Assembly (NCBI GenBank): GCA_045577475.1
Contig: JAZNIM010000143.1
Coordinates: 1 to 31,586 of the forward strand
Origin: UMGS1387 sp045577475
Lineage (GTDB): Bacteria > Bacillota > Clostridia > Oscillospirales > CAG-382
Direction of reading: 5' to 3'
Length of the DNA: 31,586 nt
Part shown: positions 21,637 through 29,605 of the stretch, piece after piece
Numbering within the stretch: the first letter of the stretch is position 1
Layout of the letters: each line of letters opens with the position of its first letter
The notes under the pieces: model-generated
Database searches by the model: none
The model's input: the letters and a program-made list of their open reading frames with translations, nothing else
What the model was told of the DNA's origin: nothing
Translations under genes and position numbers: made by a program

Positions 21637-22794
21637 TCATTTAAGTGTGTGGATAAGAGTATTGTTGCCTTCAGTCAAAGCATTGGCAAGCTCTTTGATT
21701 TCGTCCTCGGTATTGGTGTGGGAAAAGCTTATGCGAAGTGTAGAGTCGGCACGGCTGTTTTCAAGACCGAAATTTGTAAGAACCCTGTTGTCGGCATTTT
21801 TGGATGAGCAAGCAGAGCCTGCCGAAACGTAGATTTTTTTCTCGGACAAGAATCTCAGCATTATTTCGCTTCGTATACCCGGAACGCTGATTGACAGAAT
21901 GTGGTCTGCAAAATGACTGCCCTCTGTGTTAAATACAATGAACGGGCAGGTCTGCTTCAGGTAATCTCTTGCAAAGCCGTTAAGCTTTTTAAGCTGTTCA
22001 AGTCTTTTGCTTTTTTCCTTACCTGCCTTTTCACAGCAAAGTCCGAAGGCACATATTGAAGCAAGATTTTCCGTTCCCGAACGAAGACCGTTCTCCTGAC
22101 CTCCGCCGAAAATGTAAGGGATGAAGTTTACGCCTTTTCTTACAATCAAAGCACCCACGCCCTTTGGTGCATGGATTTTGTGACCGCTGAGTGAAATAAA
22201 GTCAGCACCGTATGAGGCGATGGATACGGGAATGTGCGTAAAGCCCTGTACTGCATCCACATGAAGCAATGCTTCGGGAGCTTTTCTCTTTTTGATGGCA
22301 GAAAGAGCTTTTATGTCGTAAATTGCACCTGTTTCGTTGTTGACCGCCATGCAGGAAACCAGCATTGTGCTGCCGCCTATTGCTTTTTCGGCAAACTCAA
22401 GGTCAAGACAGCCGTTTCTCGTAGGGATTCTGTGTACAAGCACGCCTTGTTTTTCAAGCTCACCCACAGCATTTTCAACGCTTGGATGCTCGGAATCCGA
22501 TATTACGATTTCCTTCTTGCGTTTACCAAGGCTCTTGTATGTGCTGAATATGGCACTGTTGCTTGCTTCGGTCCCGCAGGAGGTGAAAATAACAGATGCT
22601 TCTCTCGGTGTATATCCCGCTGCTTCAAGCACTTGATTTCGAGCCTTTTTCAATAGGTGCTCTGCCTCAAGACCCTTTGCGTGAGCCGAGGAGGGATTAC
22701 CGTAAAACTCTGTCATTACATCATAGCAGAGCTTTGCCGCATCTGTGTCTACACAGGTGGTGGCAGCGTTGTCGAGATAGATTTCTTTTTCCAT
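21637..22794 (-). CDS. Cysteine desulfurase (NifS/IscS type)
   Basis: A 385-residue PLP enzyme that removes sulfur from cysteine to form a persulfide for Fe-S clusters or tRNA thiolation. Motifs are YLDNAATT at the N-terminus, SEHPSVENAV, HVDAVQG, the PLP lysine Lys206 in LSGHKIHAPKG and the active Cys329 in VSAGSACSS, in the long mobile loop of class I enzymes. The ATG at 22794 has AAGGA 8 nt upstream and is preferred to GTG 22800. No iscU, thiI or mnmA follows, as often seen in Clostridia; murE follows instead. It lies 32 bp after the SLH gene and may be read from that promoter. Confidence 0.93.
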   Translation of the reverse strand: MEKEIYLDNAATTCVDTDAAKLCYDVMTEFYGNPSSAHAKGLEAEHLLKKARNQVLEAAGYTPREASVIFTSCGTEASNSAIFSTYKSLGKRKKEIVISDSEHPSVENAVGELEKQGVLVHRIPTRNGCLDLEFAEKAIGGSTMLVSCMAVNNETGAIYDIKALSAIKKRKAPEALLHVDAVQGFTHIPVSIASYGADFISLSGHKIHAPKGVGALIVRKGVNFIPYIFGGGQENGLRSGTENLASICAFGLCCEKAGKEKSKRLEQLKKLNGFARDYLKQTCPFIVFNTEGSHFADHILSISVPGIRSEIMLRFLSEKKIYVSAGSACSSKNADNRVLTNFGLENSRADSTLRISFSHTNTEDEIKELANALTEGNNTLIHTLK

Positions 22795-22826
22795 AGTCAC
22801 TTTCCTTAAAGTATATTCACTTTATT

Positions 22827-24491
22827 TTACTCTAAAGTACACCAAAATGCAAGGGGGAGGGGAAAATTGCCGTAATTATTTTTTGCTTTTTCGTGGGAAA
22901 GTGCAAAATAGTTAAGCTTTTCCCCATCATTATCCGTTTCAGAAAACTTTTGAGAGGTGATTTCGTGTGTGCAGTCAAAGAACAGATATTGACCGTCCGT
23001 AAGAACGCAGTTGAAGCTGTGGTTGTCAAAGGCAATTGCACAAGCATCAATTCCCGCACTTCTGCAAAGTATGTTGAAGGCGGCACTTATTCCCTGACAT
23101 GTGCCTACGCCGTTTGAAAAGACGCCCATGGCAGTGTAGTCGATGTCACGCTCGCTGCCTTCTTTGGGGTAGACGGTTTTACTTGTAAGATAGGAATATA
23201 TCACCTTCAGCTTTTCAATTTCAGAAAGCTCTGCTGCTTTGCGGTCGAAAAAAAGGCTGTCGATTATTTCCTTTCCTCTTATGAAAGAAAGGCTTGTCAT
23301 GTCGGCTAAATCCTCCATTGAAAAATCACTGCTTACGCTGTTAAGAGAGGCTTTGATCTCCGTATATCCTTCATACGGCGTTTTTGTTATTTCAAGGTCA
23401 GTAAAGGTGAAGTATTCGGGAAGATGGCTGAAGGCTTGCTCATAAGAGGCGAGAAGTGAATTTGAAAAGTCGTCATGGCTCCGGTTGCTGTCAATTCTGT
23501 ACAAATAAAAAGACATCGGGGAAACCCCGATGCCGTATATTTCGCTGTTAAAGCTTTGTGTGTCTGTCATAAGAACCTTAAGCTCCTCAAGTCCGTATTC
23601 TTCCATCTTTTCTTCAACGAACTTTTCAGGATTTTCGTTGTACTGAAGAAGTCTTGTGAATACCGTACTTGTTTCGGCTCTCGTGATGCCTGCTTCAGGC
23701 TTGAAGTAGCGGTCGCCTGTTGTAGGATCAAATTCACCCTGCATAAGACAGATAGTGTAAAGTGCTATAACATACTCGTCTTCGCTGTCCTTGTAAGGAG
23801 TCTGATACTTACCTGTTTCAAGCTTTGCAGCTCTTACAAGAAGCTTTGCAGCCTCGGCTCTTGAAATAACCTCGTTGGGTCTGAGCTTTGCACCGTATTC
23901 TTCCTTGGAAATAATGCCGTTCTTTACAGCGGTGGAAACGTATGTATAGAACCAGTCACCATCGGTAACATCATCAAACGAAGGCATTGCGCTTGTCTGA
24001 TAACCCATGCAAACAACAAGGAGCTTAATAAATTCCGCTCTTGTTACGTTGTTCTGAGGCTTGAAGGATTCGTCGGGATAACCCTCAATGATACCCTTGG
24101 AAGCAAGCTCTGTTACGTAGCTGTAGAACCACTTGTCCTCGGTAACGTCTGTGAAAGTTGAATTGTATACAATTTCTTCCTTTTCTTCTTCCTTCTTGTC
24201 AGCATCATCATCGTCGTCTCTGCCGGGTCTGCTGCTGCTTGGCTTACTTGGCTTGCTTGGCTTCTTGTCGGTGTCTGAATCGTCTTTGCCTTCATCCCCG
24301 TTGTTGCCTGTATCACCTGTGTCATCACCATTGTCACCTGTGTCGCCTGTGTCGCCTGTATCACCGCCTATGGAAGGCGCAAACAGGTCGCTAAGATCGA
24401 TTTCAATATCAATTGCATGAGCGAAAATTGAAAGTGAGCAAATGATAAGACAAATGCAGAGAATAAATGATAAACATCCTGAACTTCTCAT
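22827..24491 (-). CDS. SLH-domain surface protein with transglutaminase-like domain
   Basis: A 554-residue exported protein. Residues 1-26 form a signal peptide ending in AHA. Residues 41-68 are a Gly-Asp-Thr-Asn repeat and 69-107 a Ser/Pro/Lys then Asp/Glu-rich linker. Three SLH domains follow (about 113-165, 171-225, 232-285), each with the TRAE- or SRAE-type motif, which should bind pyruvylated or other secondary cell-wall polymer. The C-terminal domain (about 425-515) carries a transglutaminase-like triad, Cys465 (VGTCQG), His491 (NHSF) and Asp506 (FFDCTHE). Such domains act as proteases or crosslinking/amidase-type enzymes. ATG 24491 is chosen for its GAGGTG site and the signal peptide. 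Confidence 0.88.
   Translation of the reverse strand: MRSSGCLSFILCICLIICSLSIFAHAIDIEIDLSDLFAPSIGGDTGDTGDTGDNGDDTGDTGNNGDEGKDDSDTDKKPSKPSKPSSSRPGRDDDDDADKKEEEKEEIVYNSTFTDVTEDKWFYSYVTELASKGIIEGYPDESFKPQNNVTRAEFIKLLVVCMGYQTSAMPSFDDVTDGDWFYTYVSTAVKNGIISKEEYGAKLRPNEVISRAEAAKLLVRAAKLETGKYQTPYKDSEDEYVIALYTICLMQGEFDPTTGDRYFKPEAGITRAETSTVFTRLLQYNENPEKFVEEKMEEYGLEELKVLMTDTQSFNSEIYGIGVSPMSFYLYRIDSNRSHDDFSNSLLASYEQAFSHLPEYFTFTDLEITKTPYEGYTEIKASLNSVSSDFSMEDLADMTSLSFIRGKEIIDSLFFDRKAAELSEIEKLKVIYSYLTSKTVYPKEGSERDIDYTAMGVFSNGVGTCQGISAAFNILCRSAGIDACAIAFDNHSFNCVLTDGQYLFFDCTHEITSQKFSETDNDGEKLNYFALSHEKAKNNYGNFPLPLAFWCTLE
24296..24372. repeat. In-frame Gly-Asp-Thr codon repeat
   Basis: Imperfect tandem copies of a 9-bp unit encoding Gly-Asp-Thr, read on the minus strand, occupy the start of the linker in the SLH protein. 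Copies differ at synonymous third positions. Confidence 0.7.
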
Positions 24492-24522
24492 GTATTTCAC
24501 CTCATAAAATATATTTGAGAAC

Positions 24523-24551
24523 ATTATACTATACTTTTTGTTGATTTTCAA
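24523..24551 (-). promoter_or_regulatory. Promoter of the SLH-nifS-murE transcript
   Basis: Minus strand TTGAAA (24546-24551), 17-bp spacer, perfect TATAAT (24523-24528), about 30 bp ahead of the start codon. Confidence 0.75.
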
Positions 24552-24728
24552 GATGTATTGACAAGTTTTTTTATGAATATTTTGTATATTGTGCGAATAG
24601 CCACTATTTTGGGTTGACATAATGTGTAAAAAAAGATGCGAATTACGGCAATCTTTTGTAGGTAATGCACAATAAGCGAAGCCTGTATACGTTAAAATTA
24701 CCAAAATTAAAAAATATATTTATGTAGA

Positions 24729-24757
24729 TTGACAAATTGCGGCATATTTGGTATAAT
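24729..24757 (+). promoter_or_regulatory. Promoter of the minD-like gene
   Basis: Consensus TTGACA (24729-24734), 17-bp spacer, consensus TATAAT (24752-24757). The predicted transcript start near 24764 would leave only about 8 nt before ATG 24772, which supports the later start at 24811. Confidence 0.85.
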
Positions 24758-24810
24758 AAAAGGGACTCAGGATGCAAAAAAGCTATAAGTTGAGCAGGAA
24801 GGCGGACAAA

Positions 24811-25647
24811 ATGGGAAAAAGTTTTATAATAACCTCCTTTAAGGGCGGGGTTGGAAAGACAACTTTATCCGCAAATCTTGCCATGACACTTGCAAGACAC
24901 GGACACAGTGTGGTTGCGGTTGACTGCGACCTTGAATCGAGATGCCTTGACATAGTGTTAGGTCTTGAAAACTCCACGCTGTTCAATATATGCGACTGTA
25001 TCAAGGGAACGTGTACCATTGACAATGCTCTTGTCCGTGACCCGAGAAATGATAATCTGCATTTCATATCTGCTCCGGCGTTTTATCCCGAAAGGCATGA
25101 AACGGGTGAGGCGGGGGATGCTTTTACCAAAGAGGCGGTTGAAGGATTTGTAAACAGTCTTTGCGAGCGGTTTGACTATGTAATATTTGACCTGCCCGCA
25201 AGACCCGACAACCTTTACGCAAGACTCGTGAATCTTGCCGATGAAGCATTTGTGGTATCCCTTCACACGGCAGCATCAATACGTGCGGCTGAAAAGACTG
25301 CCATTGCTCTTAATGAGCTTACGACAGGCACAGACGGAAAGAATACCGAGGACGGACTTGAAATAAGGCTTATTGTCAACGGCTTTAAATCAAGGGACGC
25401 AAAGAACGGTGCAAATGTTGGGCTTTACGATATAGTTTCAAAAACTAAGCTTCAGCTTTACGGCGTAATTCCCTTCAGCAGTGCCATGTCAAAGGCACAG
25501 GAGATGGGAAAGCTTGCCCACGAGATTCACTCGGGTAACGACCCGTTTGCAAGAGCCGTTGAAAACATCGCATTAAGATGTGAGGGCAGAAAAGTACCGC
25601 TGTTCAAGGGTGTTGATACGGGAGTGGTTAAATCCAAGGTGTTGTAA
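24811..25647 (+). CDS. MinD/ParA-family ATPase
   Basis: A 278-residue P-loop ATPase of the deviant Walker-A class. FKGGVGKTT gives the signature Lys11 and the P-loop Lys16. DCDLESR (Asp38, Asp40) is the switch I region and YVIFDLPA the Walker B (Asp127). Overall similarity is to MinD, which positions the division septum on the membrane. The typical C-terminal amphipathic membrane-targeting helix is not obvious; the chain ends in a polar VKSKVL tail. No minC or minE is adjacent. ATG 24811 is preferred because AGGAAGGCGG lies just ahead. An ATG at 24772 gives 13 more residues. It is followed by the Mgs-like gene. Confidence 0.78.
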   Translation: MGKSFIITSFKGGVGKTTLSANLAMTLARHGHSVVAVDCDLESRCLDIVLGLENSTLFNICDCIKGTCTIDNALVRDPRNDNLHFISAPAFYPERHETGEAGDAFTKEAVEGFVNSLCERFDYVIFDLPARPDNLYARLVNLADEAFVVSLHTAASIRAAEKTAIALNELTTGTDGKNTEDGLEIRLIVNGFKSRDAKNGANVGLYDIVSKTKLQLYGVIPFSSAMSKAQEMGKLAHEIHSGNDPFARAVENIALRCEGRKVPLFKGVDTGVVKSKVL

Positions 25648-25743
25648 AAAAGTCCTGTGTTCACCGCAACTATCAAGCACATATTAACAATAATGTAAAG
25701 GTGCTGTGTATTCAGCACGTTTGGGAAAGGAAAGGTTTACTGT

Positions 25744-26163
25744 ATGGAAATAGCAATCATAGCCTCTGACACAAAAAAAGAACTGATGACCGAATTTTGC
25801 ATAGCCTATCAGGGTATTCTCTGTAAGCACCAGCTCTGTGCCACCGACGCTACGGGAAAATACATATCCGAAGCCACGGGACTGAATATTGAATGTCTTA
25901 TGTCGGGTATGCAGGGCGGAATAGAACAAATCGCCTCCCGAATTGCTTTCAACGAGATAGACCTTCTGCTGTTTTTCAGAAACACAATAGCGGCACCCGA
26001 ATACCGTGAGGCTGAACACAACATTTTACGTCTTTGCGATATTTACAATGTACCCTTTGCAACGAATATTGCCACAGCCGAGGCACTTATTCTTGCACTT
26101 GACCAGGGTACTCTTGACTGGCGTGATCTGGTTAATCCCAAGGCAAAGAATAATAAGAAATAA
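25744..26163 (+). CDS. Methylglyoxal synthase-like protein with altered catalytic residues
   Basis: A 139-residue protein that aligns without gaps to methylglyoxal synthase, which converts dihydroxyacetone phosphate to methylglyoxal and phosphate. The backbone pattern is kept (AIIASDTKK, CATDATGKY, SGMQGGIEQIASRIA, IDLLLFF, VPFATNIATAEA). Using E. coli MgsA numbering with a constant offset of 11, His19 is Ser8, Asp71 is Ile60, Asp91 is Asn80, His98 is Tyr87 and Asp101 is Ala90. Only Asp20 (Asp9) and Lys23 (Lys12) remain. Canonical activity is therefore unlikely. It starts at ATG 25744 with GGGAAAGGAAAGG and lies 96 bp after the minD-like gene, recalling the clostridial min-rodA-mgsA neighbourhood. 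Confidence 0.85.
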   Translation: MEIAIIASDTKKELMTEFCIAYQGILCKHQLCATDATGKYISEATGLNIECLMSGMQGGIEQIASRIAFNEIDLLLFFRNTIAAPEYREAEHNILRLCDIYNVPFATNIATAEALILALDQGTLDWRDLVNPKAKNNKK

Positions 26164-26179
26164 TAATCATTTTAACGGG

Positions 26180-26209
26180 ACGGGTTGAGCTTTGGCTCAG
26201 CCCGTTTTT
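26180..26209 (+). terminator. Terminator of the minD-mgs unit
   Basis: An 11-bp stem with one U-G pair (26180-26190 with 26195-26205, loop TTTG) is followed by TTTTT. Confidence 0.9.
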
Positions 26210-26217
26210 GCTTTGCT

Positions 26218-26251
26218 ACAAAAAGAGAGCTGCCTCGTTTGAAGCAGCTCT
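26218..26251 (-). terminator. Terminator of the large secreted protein gene
   Basis: An 8-bp stem (26226-26233 with 26244-26251) is followed on minus by CTTTTTG. Confidence 0.8.
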
Positions 26252-26283
26252 GTGAATATTTGCGTAAACTGAATTTACATTTA

Positions 26284-29200
26284 TTATACGGCAGGAGCGT
26301 CTGTGCTTTCACCGCAAATTGTAAGAATATTCTTAACTGTGGAAATAGCACCTTCGCTCATATTTTCATAACCACCGTCACGAAGTGTAATTGCTACATC
26401 GCAAATGCTTGTTGTAACGGCGTTGCCGTAGTAGTAGAAGCCGTCACGCTTTGTAAATGCTCTCGCAATAAAGTTTGATGTGTAAGCGGCTTTGGTTTCC
26501 GGAACATTGTAAACCACTGCTGTGAAGAAGATGTTGTCATCAACCGTGTCAAAGATTACATCCTTGTCTTCAGCCTTGATGTAGTTTTTGCCTTCAACGT
26601 ATTTTACACCGCTCTCGTGTGTAAGCTCGCCGCTTCCGAGAAGTGATTCAAGAGTAACGATGAAGCCGTATTCGTCGGTTTCATTCTTCTTGGACTGTGT
26701 AATGCTTCCCTTGAAACGGATACCTGTGTAGGAGTCTGTTCTGATGGAAACATCGTTAACCGTTTCGGGGGTTACGTCTGTCTTTTCTTCCCAAACTGCA
26801 TAAAGTGTGATGTCGCCGTTAACCCACATATCCTGTGTGAGCACTTCTCCGTCAGCTGTTTGGCTGAAGCCCTTGAGAGTGTAGCTTACGGTGTCGCCAA
26901 CGTATTCGGCAAGAGCTGCAAGGCTGAGCTTTTCGCTTGTGTCGTGCTTGTATGCTTCGGCTTCAGCTTCTGTGTTGCCGTTCATATTGATTGTAACAGT
27001 TGCAGTGGAAGGCTTCCAGTAAAGCTTAATGTTATCAAACTTTACGGTTGCACCCTTTGCTTCTGTGTTGACACCGAAAGCTATACCGGAAATGCTTTGG
27101 TAATCATTTGTATCATCAGCTGGAACCATGCTGTCTGCGAAGGCTTTTGAAAGTATGCTTGTGTGCTCATGAGTTACATCTGCTTCATTGTTTGCTTTGA
27201 TTTCTACGGACATTTGAGTTTTAGCAAGCTTGTTGCTTGCATTGGTGTAATTGTATTCAAACCAATCCTTGAACATGGTAATCTTCTTTGTTGCCTCAAC
27301 ATCGTAAACAAGGGTGTATGTGCCATCCTTGTATATTGCCTTGTTGTCGTCGTTTCGAATAACGCCGAGCATATACGCATTTGTGCCGTATACAGAACCG
27401 TAAGCGTTTCCGCTTTCATCCTTCTCAATAAGCATGTGCTGAGTTGATGCACCGCTGTAGGAGTTGCAGGACTGCATTTCGATAACAGTGTTTGCCATAT
27501 CAAGGTCAGCAATTGCAGGATTTACAACAGCCATGCCGTCGAGTGTTGTTGCTTCCTTGAGCATTTTGTAATCTCCGCTTTCGATATAAGCAGCTGCGGA
27601 TGTGTCGATGTTGTCAAAGTCAATGAGGAATAAAAGGTCGCCGTGCTGTTCATGCTTGGTTGACAAATCTACAAAATGTACGTAAACTGTAGTGTCGCCT
27701 GTTACCCATATTTCATTTTCAACATCGGCATCCTGTGTTCTGGATATACCGCATATGAGAGCTTCGTCTGAGAAATAAGAAGCAACAGTGTCTTTTGTCA
27801 ATGCTTTTGTAGTATCCCAGGTAACGGTGGTTTCAGAAACCTTGTCACTTCCCACAACCTTTAATGTTACATTTGCCGTGAAGGGCTTCCAGTAAAGCTT
27901 CATGTTGTCGGCAAGGAAATGGTCGCCGCTCTTGGTTGCACTTGAGTTTGTCTTCTGATAGATAGCCTGAGTGCAGTAAAGACCCTCGTTTGTGTAAGAA
28001 GCACCGTCCGGATGAGTGGTGAGCTTTTGAGCTGCAGTCACGGTGTACCACTCGTCCTTGTATGATGTGTGGGATGTAGAACCAACAGAACCGCCCTGAC
28101 CCTTAACCTTTGATGTATCGTGGTTTTCTTCAGCTGCAAAGCAGTTTGTCCAACGGAAGGAAGGATTGCTTGAAACAACGCCTTCTGCCGTATCAACACG
28201 GTACTGAATATCCTGAACCATTGTATAAACGCCGTTGGGAGCGAATACAAAAGTTTCGCCTGCGGAGGAGTTTGTACAAATCATGGGGTAGGAGGAGGTA
28301 AGAGATGTAATCTGAAGGAATGTGTTGCCGTTCTCGGTAACAAGGTGGGGATTTGTGGACTGATTTGGGGTGTTGCTGACGGTCCACTTATCGCTGTCGG
28401 GATAGCTTGTGTTTACAAAGCCGTGAGATGTAATAAGGTCGCCGCTTGTAAAGGATGCCGCTTTTTCAAAATCAATGGAGTAGAGCAGGTCGCCGTGCTT
28501 GTCGTGTGTCATGTCCTGCCAAACAGCATAAAGAGTTGTATCTGCATCAATTACGATATCCGTGCCCTTGATAAGGTCGCCGCCTTTTTCAAGTGACCAG
28601 CCGATGTGCTGATAGTCACCTACGGATTTAAATGCAGGAGTTTTGTCAAAGCTGAGAGCATCGCCGAGAATTATCTGAATGTCGTCAACTTCTTCTGTTG
28701 AAACATCGCCGCCGTTAAAGGAAACAGTAACGGGTGCCTTGTAATAAACCTTGATATTGTCTATCTCAAAGGTATCTGTGCCCTTTGCTGTTACATAAAA
28801 CTGCAATGCTGTTATAAAGGAATAGTTCAATGTGCTTCCGCCTTTGATGGCAACCTTTGAATCAAGGTGGTCGAAGGTAACCTGAAGGGTGTGTGTGTCG
28901 CAGTCTGTGGGCTTGAGAACCTTGATTGACTTATCCGCTGCACCGCGAAGGCTGATGTTTACATCACTTCCGTTGTTAGCCTCAGAGGTTTTTGTGTAGT
29001 CACAGAAAATGGTGTACTGACCGTAAGGAAAGTTGACACCTGAAGGGGAGTTGATGGAAAGACGGGGATAGCCGGAAGATGCGGTAGTAACCACAGCCTT
29101 GCCGTCTTTAACGGTTGATGAGGCAAATGTGGAAGACAGGGTTGTCTTTGCCGCATCGGGAAATGCAGAAGGTGCGTTTACACTGCCGTAAGAGGTAACG

Positions 29201-29430
29201 CTGCTTCCAAAGGTTGTGGTTGATGCACTGTTGAAGTTGATATCATAAACCAGTGTTCCGTAATCAGCCTCGTCATTGAGAGAAGCATTTGTGTCATCGT
29301 CGGAAACGACGGGTGAGCTTTCAAAGTCTTCTTCAATGGATGCAACGGGGTCTGCCATGGACGGAGCCGCAAAGCTTGCCGTTGACAGAAGCATTGCCAG
29401 TGAAAGAATAATGCTTAAAATCTTTTTCAT
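26284..29430 (-). CDS. Large secreted three-module repeat protein (InlB B-repeat-like)
   Basis: A 1048-residue protein with a clear signal peptide (about 1-22, ending SFAAPS). Three related modules follow, each starting with a G-x-L-x-Y/L-x-I-x-F strand (residues 59, 313, 597), running through a beta-rich jelly-roll-like region to N-x-K-x-Y-Y/W-K-P (225, 509, 800), and ending in a short domain that closes with D-T-T/I-x-Y-A-V-W or similar (298, 579, 873). The latter resembles the Listeria-Bacteroides/InlB B-repeat. A distinct C-terminal domain spans about 891-1048. There is no LPXTG, SLH or transmembrane anchor. A carbohydrate-binding or adhesion role is inferred only from architecture. Confidence 0.8.
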   Translation of the reverse strand: MKKILSIILSLAMLLSTASFAAPSMADPVASIEEDFESSPVVSDDDTNASLNDEADYGTLVYDINFNSASTTTFGSSVTSYGSVNAPSAFPDAAKTTLSSTFASSTVKDGKAVVTTASSGYPRLSINSPSGVNFPYGQYTIFCDYTKTSEANNGSDVNISLRGAADKSIKVLKPTDCDTHTLQVTFDHLDSKVAIKGGSTLNYSFITALQFYVTAKGTDTFEIDNIKVYYKAPVTVSFNGGDVSTEEVDDIQIILGDALSFDKTPAFKSVGDYQHIGWSLEKGGDLIKGTDIVIDADTTLYAVWQDMTHDKHGDLLYSIDFEKAASFTSGDLITSHGFVNTSYPDSDKWTVSNTPNQSTNPHLVTENGNTFLQITSLTSSYPMICTNSSAGETFVFAPNGVYTMVQDIQYRVDTAEGVVSSNPSFRWTNCFAAEENHDTSKVKGQGGSVGSTSHTSYKDEWYTVTAAQKLTTHPDGASYTNEGLYCTQAIYQKTNSSATKSGDHFLADNMKLYWKPFTANVTLKVVGSDKVSETTVTWDTTKALTKDTVASYFSDEALICGISRTQDADVENEIWVTGDTTVYVHFVDLSTKHEQHGDLLFLIDFDNIDTSAAAYIESGDYKMLKEATTLDGMAVVNPAIADLDMANTVIEMQSCNSYSGASTQHMLIEKDESGNAYGSVYGTNAYMLGVIRNDDNKAIYKDGTYTLVYDVEATKKITMFKDWFEYNYTNASNKLAKTQMSVEIKANNEADVTHEHTSILSKAFADSMVPADDTNDYQSISGIAFGVNTEAKGATVKFDNIKLYWKPSTATVTINMNGNTEAEAEAYKHDTSEKLSLAALAEYVGDTVSYTLKGFSQTADGEVLTQDMWVNGDITLYAVWEEKTDVTPETVNDVSIRTDSYTGIRFKGSITQSKKNETDEYGFIVTLESLLGSGELTHESGVKYVEGKNYIKAEDKDVIFDTVDDNIFFTAVVYNVPETKAAYTSNFIARAFTKRDGFYYYGNAVTTSICDVAITLRDGGYENMSEGAISTVKNILTICGESTDAPAV

Positions 29431-29451
29431 GATGAAAAAATCTCCTTTTCC

Positions 29452-29469
29452 AATGAAGTTTCCTTCATT
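29452..29469 (-). promoter_or_regulatory. 5' leader hairpin of the large secreted protein gene
   Basis: A perfect 7-bp inverted repeat (29452-29458 with 29463-29469) with a 4-nt loop lies about 8 bp upstream of the AAGGAGA ribosome binding site. It may stabilise the mRNA or modulate translation. Confidence 0.4.
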
Positions 29470-29492
29470 TTAGTGTATAAATATACGTTTAT

Positions 29493-29521
29493 ATATTAGC
29501 ACTTACAAAATGGTTTGTCAA
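29493..29521 (-). promoter_or_regulatory. Promoter of the large secreted protein gene
   Basis: Minus strand perfect TTGACA (29516-29521), 17-bp spacer, TAATAT (29493-29498), about 55 bp before the start codon. Confidence 0.75.
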
Positions 29522-29552
29522 CAGTTTATTTAGTATGTTGTTCCAATATTAC

Positions 29553-29585
29553 AAAAATCACCCATGCCTGACGGCAAGGGTGATT
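29553..29585 (-). terminator. Terminator of the sialidase-aldolase unit
   Basis: AATCACCC (29556-29563) pairs with GGGTGATT (29578-29585), with an inner TGCC/GGCA stem. On minus it runs into TTTTTG. Confidence 0.85.
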
Positions 29586-29605
29586 CATATACACGGTTGT
29601 TTCGA

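Larger units (their letters stand above)
24492..24810. other. Divergent intergenic region between the SLH and minD-like genes
   Basis: About 320 bp without a supported gene. It holds the minus-strand promoter of the SLH gene (24523-24551) and the plus-strand promoter of the minD-like gene (24729-24757). A second TTGACA at 24615-24620 has no acceptable -10. The remaining sequence is AT-rich and I see no conserved RNA or repeat in it. Confidence 0.6.

Noticed and set aside
24296..24372. Tandem repeats as a CRISPR array
   Set aside because: The units are 9 bp, contiguous and in frame, with no spacers. They encode a Gly-Asp-Thr linker.
24615..24650. Second TTGACA as a promoter
   Set aside because: No acceptable -10 lies 15-19 bp downstream (sequence reads GATGCGAA).
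24492..24704. N-terminal extension of the SLH protein to 24704
   Set aside because: It would cover the promoter and place 71 residues before a clean signal peptide with its own GAGGTG site.
25648..25743. A hidden minE-like small gene between the minD-like and Mgs-like genes
   Set aside because: Only 96 bp are available and no ORF with a binding site is present there.
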